From CAZSPL01 sp964608735 (GTDB lineage Bacteria; JAJVIF01; JAPKYR01; CAZSPL01): a stretch of DNA of 26,604 bases. The position numbers and the translations under genes are program-made. The stretch is taken from contig CAZSPL010000024.1 in the NCBI GenBank assembly GCA_964608735.1, positions 1 to 26,604 of the forward strand. The letters run 5' to 3'. Every line of letters begins with the position of its first letter. Position 1 is the stretch's first letter. Positions 21,446-26,604 of this stretch are shown here, piece after piece. The notes beneath the pieces were generated by a model. That model worked only from the letters and a program-made list of their open reading frames with translations, was not told the DNA's origin and made no database searches.

Positions 21446-21474
21446 AGTATAAGGATAATGCCTTAATGGGGCAA
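21446..21474 (-). promoter_or_regulatory. Promoter of the membrane protein-HAD phosphatase pair
   Basis: On the minus strand, TTGCCC (21474-21469), a 17-base spacer, and TATACT (21451-21446). The predicted start near 21439 is about 3 bases before the TTG start codon at 21436. It lies just past the rpoD terminator. Confidence 0.55.
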
Positions 21475-21495
21475 GAGCGGGATAGGGGGGTAACC

Positions 21496-21519
21496 AAAAC
21501 CCCCGCCTTCCGGCGGGGG
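21496..21519 (-). terminator. Rho-independent terminator of rpoD
   Basis: On the minus strand, CCCCCGCC (21519-21512), a four-base loop, GGCGGGGG (21507-21500) and TTTT (21499-21496). It is a perfect 8-bp stem 30 bases after the rpoD stop. Confidence 0.9.
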
Positions 21520-21549
21520 TGGGATAATGCTTATTCAGTTTTAGGGGCG

Positions 21550-22695
21550 CTATGCGGTGTCAAGGAAATCCTTGATACGCACGCTTCGTTTCTGGCTCTT
21601 GAGCCTCCGAAGCGCCTTTGCTTCGATCTGGCGGATGCGTTCCCTGGTTACTCCGAACTCCCTGCCGACCTCTTCGAGGGTGTAATAGTGGCCGTCGTCG
21701 AATCCGAACCGGCGTCTTATAACCCGTCGTTCGCGGTCGCTGAGAGTGTGAAGCACCTTCTCGAGCTCTTCCCGGAGGAGTTTCTTCAGCGCCGATGTGT
21801 CCGGCGTCTGGATCCTCTGGTCCTCGAGAAAATGCTGCAGTTGGGAATTGTCATCCTCGCCGATTGGAGTTTCGAGGCTTATCGGACGCTGGGCGATCTT
21901 CTTGATCTCCTGCACCTTGAGTGCGGTCATGCCCATCTTGTGTCCGAGCTCGTTGGCGGTGGGATCAGTTCCCTTCTTCTGGCTGATTTCGCTCGACGCT
22001 TTCTTCAGCTTGTTGATTTTCTCGACAATATGCACGGGTTTTCGGATGATATCTTCCTGGTCGGCAAGGGCGCGTGTAATCGCCTGCCGTATCCACCACG
22101 TGGCATATGTGGAGAACTTGAAGCCCTTGGTGTAGTCGAACTTCTGTACCGCCCTCATGAGCCCGAGGTTACCTTCCTGGACAAGGTCGAGGAAGCTGAG
22201 TCCCTGGGTCTTGTACTTCTTGGCGATACTCACGACCAGCCTGAGGTTCGCGGTGGTCAGTTTCTGTCGCGCGATATCTCTCAGCCTGTCGGGCAGGGCT
22301 TCATCGGCGATGGCCTTGGCGAGCCTTACTTCCTCTTCGGGAGTAAGGAGCGGAACCCAGCCGATTTCCCTCAGGTAGACCTTTACGGAGTCGTCGATCT
22401 TGATGTCATGCGTCAGTTTGATGTCGCTTTCCAACGGCTCCTTGGGGAAATCCCTGCGCTTGTGGTCGATTTTGACCATCGGCTTCTTGCGTCTCGAAAT
22501 AAGCCTGATCTTCTTCCGTTCGAGGGAACGGTAGATTGCCTCGATTTCCTCCTGGTTAACTTTTTTTACCTTTCGCACTGCTTCACGCACTTCCTTCTTA
22601 GTCAGGCACCCTTCAACTTGGCCACGGTTGATGAGGTTTTTGTAAGCCGGATCTTTGGCGACCTTCATCGGCACCGTGAACTTCAATTTACCCAT
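21550..22695 (-). CDS. rpoD: Primary sigma factor, RNA polymerase sigma-70 RpoD
   Basis: Housekeeping sigma factor that directs RNA polymerase to -35/-10 promoters. 381 residues, close to the short SigA type (B. subtilis about 371) without the long non-conserved insert of E. coli. Region 1.2 is DDSVKVYLREIGWVPLLTPEEE (about 101-122), and region 2 contains SFLDLVQEGNLGLMRAVQKFDY and STYATWWIRQAITRALADQ (196-213). Region 3 follows. Region 4.2 has YTLEEVGREFGVTRERIRQIEAKALRRL (338-365) with the helix-turn-helix. The extended -10 reading residues of E. coli sigma70 (His455, Glu458) correspond to H222 and E225 and are kept. Bases around 217-219 read IIRK where the consensus is TIRI. It stands alone between its terminator and an upstream leader with alternative hairpins (22733-22776). 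Confidence 0.97.
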   Translation of the reverse strand: MGKLKFTVPMKVAKDPAYKNLINRGQVEGCLTKKEVREAVRKVKKVNQEEIEAIYRSLERKKIRLISRRKKPMVKIDHKRRDFPKEPLESDIKLTHDIKIDDSVKVYLREIGWVPLLTPEEEVRLAKAIADEALPDRLRDIARQKLTTANLRLVVSIAKKYKTQGLSFLDLVQEGNLGLMRAVQKFDYTKGFKFSTYATWWIRQAITRALADQEDIIRKPVHIVEKINKLKKASSEISQKKGTDPTANELGHKMGMTALKVQEIKKIAQRPISLETPIGEDDNSQLQHFLEDQRIQTPDTSALKKLLREELEKVLHTLSDRERRVIRRRFGFDDGHYYTLEEVGREFGVTRERIRQIEAKALRRLKSQKRSVRIKDFLDTA

Positions 22696-23192
22696 AGTTC
22701 AGCATCACCCCAGTAATAATGGTTTCTACCCTCGGTCGATCAAAAAAAATAGATCGATAACTGCATATATCGACCGTGTTGAAGAGTTATATAATTGCCC
22801 ACTTTCCGAAACGCTCTGATATGCACACACATATAGATGCCAATTCCATAAAACAAATATACTTTCACATCCGTTTATCGTCAAGGGGTGGTAAAAAGGT
22901 ATTCCCAGCTTTTTTACACCTCTTGAGAGACGTTTTGCGAACTCAAGCCGCATCACCGGCCGAACCGGCAAGGCTTTAGACGCCGTTTCTACGCTAAAGG
23001 TTTAATATCAGGAAGAAAATTATCTATAAAGTTATATTAAGTTCGATTAGATTATATAAGCTCGCAACGCCTGAAAGGCTGGATGTCCCTACCTGAGCGG
23101 GATTCCGGTGGTGCGGTTCAACGTCCGGGACTAAAGGTTCGTAATATTATGACGAATAAAGCAATATAAACATTGAGGAGGGCGAATACAGA
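22696..23192. other. Intergenic region between divergent rpoD and STAS gene
   Basis: About 500 bases without a convincing gene. It holds the rpoD leader hairpins (22733-22776), a second imperfect inverted repeat (GGTGGTAAAAA near 22887-22897 with TTTTTTACACC near 22910-22920), and GCC/GGC-rich bases near 22955. Toward the STAS gene, a GC-rich stretch (about 23065-23135) can form GCC-TGAAA-GGC and GTCCC/GGGAC pairings and may be a structured leader. AT-rich bases around 23020-23060 could hold its promoter, but no clear -35/-10 pair was found. Confidence 0.4.
22733..22776 (-). promoter_or_regulatory. Possible switchable hairpin in the rpoD leader
   Basis: Read on the minus strand, CGGTCGAT (22776-22769), then ATCGATC (22758-22752), a U-rich stretch, and GATCGACCG (22741-22733). 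The last segment can pair with the first (8 bp, CGGTCGAT/ATCGACCG) or with the second (6 bp, TCGATC/GATCGA). The pairings exclude each other. This lies about 38-80 bases before the rpoD start. Confidence 0.35.
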
Positions 23193-23525
23193 ATGGCGCT
23201 TGCTCTACAAACCAGTAAAGTAACGCGGGCCGGTAAGGAAATCCTTACCTGGAAGGCTGTTGAGATAAGCGGACGGAACGCTGAAAACTTCAGGGAGACG
23301 ATTCTTCGTGAGATGAACTGGACCGCGCGGAGAGTGGTTATCGACCTGGGCGCGGTCAATTATATAAATGCCGCCGGCCTGGCGGCAATGGTTCAAGTGA
23401 ACCGGCTTGCAACAAATAACGGAATAAGTATCGAGTGGCGAATAATGGATCGAAACGTGAGGATGCTTGTGCAACTCACCAGGCTGGATTCGATCCTCAA
23501 TATCAGTCAGGCTGTCCAATATTGA
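23193..23525 (+). CDS. STAS-domain protein (anti-sigma-factor-antagonist fold)
   Basis: 110 residues, the length of a lone STAS domain such as SpoIIAA/RsbV. The diagnostic strand-helix segment reads VVIDLGAVNYINAAGLAAM (48-66). In SpoIIAA-like proteins the loop is D-S-S-G and the second Ser is phosphorylated by the anti-sigma kinase; here it is N59-A60-A61-G62, with no hydroxyl to phosphorylate. The later MDRNVRMLVQLTRLDSI matches the family's helix 3 region. It could be a constitutively active antagonist, or a STAS protein in another partner-binding role. GGAGGG 11 bases upstream supports the ATG. No anti-sigma kinase or PP2C gene lies nearby. The 3' end overlaps the convergent lipoprotein gene by 23 bases. 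Confidence 0.9.
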   Translation: MALALQTSKVTRAGKEILTWKAVEISGRNAENFRETILREMNWTARRVVIDLGAVNYINAAGLAAMVQVNRLATNNGISIEWRIMDRNVRMLVQLTRLDSILNISQAVQY

Positions 23526-23991
23526 GCCTGGCCTTGGCGTCGTTGGAATTGAAGCCCTCAATAACTTCTTGACCGGCCATGGGTCCCTCGAGAGTGATAA
23601 TAAAGGGTATGTCCCTCGGCCCGGAGATTAACTTCCCGGTGACCACCTGATCTCCGCCTATATAACCTTTGATTGTAATCGAGCCTCTTCCGCTTTGGAC
23701 CGCGTTTTCGGCCCGGTCCACGACCTGCATCATGAGCAGCGTCCAGTCCCAGACATCCTGCGCGGACAGGTCTGATTTCAGGAACTTAAAGGAATACACA
23801 CCTTTTTCGCGCCTGTTGTATGTAATTTCCTTGACCATGTCGCCAAAGATGATCTGGCGTTTGTAGAGGTCCTGGTTCATTTTTTCCGCGAGGGCGCGGT
23901 CCTTCTGGCCCTGCTCGGATAGGTCGATATGGCATCCGGCCAGGATGAGGATGAAGAAGGCACAAAGAACAATGGCGGTGAATCGAAGCAT
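23503..23991 (-). CDS. Small lipoprotein of unknown function
   Basis: 162 residues. The leader has the lipobox L-I-L-A-G-C (Cys20), so it is lipid-anchored. The mature part begins with charged helical sequence (QKDRALAEKMNQDLYKRQ) and continues into a beta-rich domain with GSITIKGYIGG and GPRDIPFIITLEGPM. I do not recognise the family. GAGGT eight bases upstream supports the ATG. A TATAAT (24080-24075) lies 84 bases before it. It converges on the STAS gene and overlaps it by 23 bases. Confidence 0.85.
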   Translation of the reverse strand: MLRFTAIVLCAFFILILAGCHIDLSEQGQKDRALAEKMNQDLYKRQIIFGDMVKEITYNRREKGVYSFKFLKSDLSAQDVWDWTLLMMQVVDRAENAVQSGRGSITIKGYIGGDQVVTGKLISGPRDIPFIITLEGPMAGQEVIEGFNSNDAKARLNIGQPD

Positions 23992-24074
23992 TATTTTACC
24001 TCAATAATTACGGATTGGCCCAAGTATATAACATACCGGTGCATCTTTCCACCGGGCGCGGCGCATGGTTGTAG

Positions 24075-24080
24075 ATTATA
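24075..24080 (-). promoter_or_regulatory. Possible -10 element of the lipoprotein gene
   Basis: TATAAT on the minus strand, 84 bases before the lipoprotein ATG and 29 bases past the 3' end of tRNA-Leu. No good -35 is seen at the right distance, so it may instead be read with the tRNA transcript. Confidence 0.3.
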
Positions 24081-24108
24081 GTGCTTAGGAGTGAAGTGAT
24101 ACGGGCGC

Positions 24109-24197
24109 TGGTGCCGAAGGCCGGACTCGAACCGGCACGGGGCTGAAGCCCCAGCGGATTTTAAGTCCGCTGCGTCTGCCAATTCCGCCACTCCGGC
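24109..24197 (-). tRNA. tRNA-Leu, anticodon UAA
   Basis: The 89-base minus-strand sequence folds as a class II tRNA. Acceptor arms are GCCGGAG (24197-24191) with CTTCGGC (24119-24113). The anticodon stem GCGGA/TCCGC encloses CTTAAAA, giving anticodon UAA. The long variable arm is GGGGC-TTCA-GCCCC, and the T arm has GGTTCGAGTCC. The discriminator is A and the CCA end is encoded (24111-24109). The long variable arm and UAA anticodon identify leucine. Confidence 0.97.
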
Positions 24198-24201
24198 ATT
24201 G

Positions 24202-24549
24202 TTAACGGCGCTTCTTGCCGATTTTAGCTTCGCGGGATCGTTTTATGTCGAGGAGCCGCTCTTCAGATTGCTTCTTGTATCTCTTGAGCTTTTCATCGTC
24301 CGACATCCTGTCGGAACGCCTGCCGTCATACCTTCTCGAATCCCTGTCCCTGGGATAGCTGTCATGCCCTCCCTGCCTGTCATACTCACTTGCATCATGC
24401 CCGTCGGCCTTTTCGGAATCACCACCTCCGTTTGTGGGAGCGATGCTCTCAGCCTTGAGCTCAACTTCTACTTTTTCTTGTCCCGTTTTCCCATCGGTCG
24501 AATTTTCCGTCAAATAAACCGCCGCCTCTGTAAAGGATTCATAATTCAC
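24202..24549 (-). CDS. Small highly charged protein upstream of tRNA-Leu
   Basis: 115 residues from a GTG. The composition is strongly biased, with Asp/Arg/Gly-rich middle sequence (GGHDSYPRDRDSRRYDGRR) and a basic helical C-terminus (DDEKLKRYKKQSEERLLDIKRS then KIGKKRR). There is no membrane span or signal, so it is probably soluble and partly disordered, possibly RNA- or DNA-binding. The family is not recognised. A good promoter (24623-24651) sits 74 bases upstream, GAGAG is close to the GTG, and the stop is 4 bases from the tRNA. Biased composition could also come from a non-coding transcript, so the call is moderate. Confidence 0.55.
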   Translation of the reverse strand: MNYESFTEAAVYLTENSTDGKTGQEKVEVELKAESIAPTNGGGDSEKADGHDASEYDRQGGHDSYPRDRDSRRYDGRRSDRMSDDEKLKRYKKQSEERLLDIKRSREAKIGKKRR

Positions 24550-24622
24550 CGTCTCTCATGAGTAAAACTCCCCACACCTCGAACAATGGCCCGGGGCAGG
24601 GAAATATTTAACTGAGCCGTCT

Positions 24623-24651
24623 AAATTACCAGAATTAATGCAGGTTGTCAA
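24623..24651 (-). promoter_or_regulatory. Promoter of the small ORF-tRNA-Leu unit
   Basis: On the minus strand, TTGACA (24651-24646, perfect -35), a spacer of exactly 17 bases, and TAATTT (24628-24623). The predicted start near 24616 precedes the GTG at 24549 by about 67 bases. The tRNA follows the ORF by 4 bases and is probably in the same transcript. Confidence 0.6.
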
Positions 24652-24680
24652 CCGGTGAACTGATGGAAAATACCCTGGGG

Positions 24681-25154
24681 CTATTTCGTCCCGCCCTTGA
24701 GGATTCCGCTCGTGGAGTAATCTTTCAGAAGTGGGATGACGACCACATCGCCGCCATATGATGACACGTCATTCGCGCCGACAATGGTCTCGAATGAATA
24801 GTCCCCGCCTTTCACGAGGATATCCGGCCCGATAAGCTTTATCAGCTCGATCGGTGTGTCTTCGCTGAACGGTACTATATGCCCAACCGAACTAAGCCCC
24901 GCAAGTGTGTACGCCCTCGTTTCAAGCCCGAATTTCGGCCTGCCGTCTCCTTTCAGGCGGCGAACGCCATCATCGTCGTTGAGGCCGAGGATAAGGACAT
25001 CGCCGAGCTTCGAGGCTTCATCGAGAAGGTATACATGCCCCGCGTGGATTACATCGAAGCAACCGTTGGTGAATACGACCCGCATGCCGAGGGAACGGTA
25101 TTTCATCGCGAGCGCGGATGCGGCTATTCTCGTTATCAATTTCGGGTTGTTCAT
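24681..25154 (-). CDS. rfaE2: D-glycero-beta-D-manno-heptose 1-phosphate adenylyltransferase
   Basis: Transfers AMP to heptose-1-phosphate to make ADP-heptose, the precursor of LPS inner core. 157 residues, corresponding to the C-terminal half of fused HldE, so the kinase half would be a separate gene. The nucleotidyltransferase signature is FTNGCFDVIHAGHV (28-41) with H37-x-x-H40, followed by GLNDDDGVRRLKG, DILVKGGDYSFE and the C-terminal STSGIL. The ATG at 25154 fits the family N-terminus. It follows purD by 33 bases on the same strand. Its presence supports an LPS-bearing outer membrane. Confidence 0.94.
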   Translation of the reverse strand: MNNPKLITRIAASALAMKYRSLGMRVVFTNGCFDVIHAGHVYLLDEASKLGDVLILGLNDDDGVRRLKGDGRPKFGLETRAYTLAGLSSVGHIVPFSEDTPIELIKLIGPDILVKGGDYSFETIVGANDVSSYGGDVVVIPLLKDYSTSGILKGGTK

Positions 25155-25187
25155 ATGCGTGTGGTGATTCCCATTTCAGCGATGCAA

Positions 25188-26465
25188 TCAGTCCAGTCCG
25201 CTCGCGAGATCGCGCCTGTAGAAGAAACCTTTCGTGTCATTATTTTCAAGTTCGGTATAAATCTTCTTCCGCGCTTCCGAGAATGAATCGCCGGTGGCGC
25301 ATATGCACGCGACGCGTCCGCCCGACGAAAGGAGCTTTCGGTTGACGCGCCGGGTGCCGGCGTGGAATACGAGGAAATCATCCTTCGCGGCGATGTCGTC
25401 GAGAAATTCGCATGGGATATCCTTCTTATATGTGCCGGGGTAACCGTCCGCCGCGATGACCACGCCGAGGCATCGCTTCGCGGGCTGTGGCGCAACAACA
25501 TCGCCTCCAAGCGCACCGTTGGCACATTTCAGAAGCGTCCCGGCAAGGTCGATGTCGAGAAGCGGCATTACGGCCTGCGCTTCGGGATCGCCGAACCGTA
25601 CATTGTATTCGAGCACCATCGGGCCGTCATCCGTAATCATGAGGCCGATGTAGAGCATGCCGCGAAAGTCGTCGCGGAATTCGTTGGCGATGCCTTTAAT
25701 CGACGGCACGAGGATTTTTTCAGTGATGCGCGCATCCATTTCGGGGGTGATCTTCGGCGTCGGGCAGAAGACCCCCATACCGCCTGTATTCGGGCCGCAG
25801 TCGAAATCAAGCTGCCGCTTGTGATCCTGTGAATACGGCAGCTTGATGAAATTCTTCCCGTCGGTGATGACCATCAGGCTTGCTTCGAAGCCTTTGAGCT
25901 GTTCCTCGATGACGATGATATCCCCGGCGTCGCCGAATGCTTTCCGCCGCATAATGAGGTCGAGGGCGGTGAGATTTTCTTTCTTGTCGCAGCTTACGAT
26001 GACACCCTTGCCGGCGGCGAGCCCGGAAGCCTTGAGCACCATCGGGCGTTCGATTTCCTGCAGATAATCCTCGGCCATGTCGAGGTCGCCGAATATCTTG
26101 AACTTCGCGGTGGGTATGCCGTACTGCTGAAGGAACTTCTTCGCGAATTCCTTGGAGCCTTCGAGCTGCGCGGCCATGAAACCGGGGCCGAATACGGGCA
26201 GGCCTTTCTGCCGGAATTCATTCGCCACCCCCGCTACGAGGGGGGCTTCGGGTCCGACCACCGTAAGCCCGATATTCTCATGCTTCGCGAACGCCATCAG
26301 CTCGAGGGTATCCTCCGCGTTGATAGCGACATTCTCCCCTTTATCCATCGTCTCAGTGCCGCCGTTGCCGGGGGCGATGTAGACCTTTTCCACATCGGGA
26401 CTTCGCGCGAGCATATACGCGAGCGTATGTTCCCTTCCTCCCGAACCGATGACAAGGGTTTTCAT
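25188..26465 (-). CDS. purD: Phosphoribosylamine-glycine ligase
   Basis: Second step of de novo purine synthesis: joins glycine to 5-phosphoribosylamine using ATP. 425 residues, the normal family length. ATP-grasp fold blocks are GSGGREHTLAYML at the N-terminus, VVGPEAPLVAGV, MVLKASGLAAGKGVIV, YSQDHKRQLDFDCGPNTGGMG and MVLEYNVRFGDPEAQAVMPLL, which carries the metal-binding Glu and Asn. The ATG at 26465 overlaps the dnaB stop by 4 bases (ATGA), so translation may be coupled. rfaE2 follows after 33 bases. No other purine gene is in the window. Confidence 0.97.
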   Translation of the reverse strand: MKTLVIGSGGREHTLAYMLARSPDVEKVYIAPGNGGTETMDKGENVAINAEDTLELMAFAKHENIGLTVVGPEAPLVAGVANEFRQKGLPVFGPGFMAAQLEGSKEFAKKFLQQYGIPTAKFKIFGDLDMAEDYLQEIERPMVLKASGLAAGKGVIVSCDKKENLTALDLIMRRKAFGDAGDIIVIEEQLKGFEASLMVITDGKNFIKLPYSQDHKRQLDFDCGPNTGGMGVFCPTPKITPEMDARITEKILVPSIKGIANEFRDDFRGMLYIGLMITDDGPMVLEYNVRFGDPEAQAVMPLLDIDLAGTLLKCANGALGGDVVAPQPAKRCLGVVIAADGYPGTYKKDIPCEFLDDIAAKDDFLVFHAGTRRVNRKLLSSGGRVACICATGDSFSEARKKIYTELENNDTKGFFYRRDLASGLD

Positions 26466-26604
26466 GGATATCTCTCCAACACCGAAGTTTTCGGGCCGTA
26501 TTTATCGAACCTGACATAGAGGCGGTTGAATCCCATCAGCATGCGGCCGGTGGGGCCGTTGCGGTTCTTGGTGATGTAATGGCAGTTCGGTACGGGCTTG
26601 TCGT
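26462..26604 (-). CDS. dnaB: Replicative DNA helicase, C-terminal fragment
   Basis: The frame enters from beyond the window edge and ends in TGA at 26464-26462. The 46 visible residues contain YITKNRNGPTG followed by a strand ending VRFDKYG, which matches the extreme C-terminus of DnaB helicases (the A-K-x-R-N-G-P-x-G motif and F-x-x-x-F strand). The N-terminal and RecA-like domains lie outside the window. The stop overlaps the purD start (ATGA), so purD is in the same transcript. DnaB unwinds DNA at the replication fork. Identification rests on this short conserved tail. Confidence 0.8.
   Translation of the reverse strand, partial: DKPVPNCHYITKNRNGPTGRMLMGFNRLYVRFDKYGPKTSVLERYP

Noticed and set aside
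21466..22716. 416-residue plus-strand ORF opposite rpoD
   Set aside because: It is the exact antisense of a clearly identified sigma factor, has no family motifs, and crosses the rpoD terminator.
22726..22971. 81-residue minus-strand ORF upstream of rpoD
   Set aside because: No ribosome binding site or family features. It covers the leader hairpins and is better explained as non-coding.
23065..23140. Cyclic-di-GMP or TPP riboswitch before the STAS gene
   Set aside because: The GC-rich patch lacks the conserved core sequences of either class.
23991..24191. 66-residue minus-strand ORF beginning MAELADAADLKS
   Set aside because: It is a translation of tRNA-Leu, a common false gene.

Overview
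The window looks like chromosomal core DNA from a GC-rich diderm (Gram-negative) bacterium. Four gene products carry lipobox-type or Sec-type leaders, and there is a heptose-1-phosphate adenylyltransferase for LPS core synthesis and an undecaprenyl-phosphate sugar transferase. No gene ties it to a well-known genus. The mix of a short RpoD, a stand-alone MetH-reactivation protein, a fused ArsR-methyltransferase and several unrecognised proteins suggests an uncultivated lineage, but the sequence alone does not fix the phylum. No phage, transposase, CRISPR or plasmid genes were seen.

Layout. 1-2800 (minus): partial lipoprotein gene, pyrF, and a PQQ-type beta-propeller lipoprotein, each unit with a recognisable promoter or terminator. 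2801-7969 (plus): an AT-rich leader, a PatA-like class III aminotransferase, a 260-base patch crowded with palindromic repeats, a secreted propeller protein closely resembling peptidyl-alpha-hydroxyglycine amidating lyase (PAL), and an M1-family peptidase. 7962-8444 (minus): a GNAT acetyltransferase. 8767-11873 (plus): an ArsR-methyltransferase fusion, an unknown 220-residue protein, then ahcY behind a promoter whose spacer is filled by a perfect 16-bp palindrome. 12054-16355 (plus): a polytopic membrane protein, a polyprenyl-phosphate sugar transferase, a MetH-reactivation domain protein (apparently leaderless), a second palindromic repeat patch, and queC. 16418-19456 (minus): a Cys-rich secreted protein, a DUF2318 Fe-S-type membrane protein and a MacB-like permease/ATPase pair. 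19576-22695 (minus): a HAD phosphatase, an unknown membrane-anchored protein, and rpoD. 23193-23991: an STAS protein converging on a lipoprotein gene. 24109-26604 (minus): tRNA-Leu(UAA) behind a small charged ORF, then rfaE2, purD and the 3' end of dnaB, read in the order dnaB-purD-rfaE2.

How the genes fit together. AhcY, the ArsR-methyltransferase and the MetH-reactivation protein all belong to the S-adenosylmethionine/methionine cycle. The palindrome in the ahcY promoter is the obvious candidate operator for the ArsR protein. The DUF2318 protein, permease and ATPase form a tight operon, probably for metal or redox-related export or uptake, with the Cys-rich protein upstream. The most unusual non-coding signal is a pair of hairpin repeats about 11 kb apart. 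They share an exact 17-base core and the same arm-loop-arm-arm layout, but their arm sequences are unrelated. All family assignments were made by reading motifs. No database search or folding program was run.
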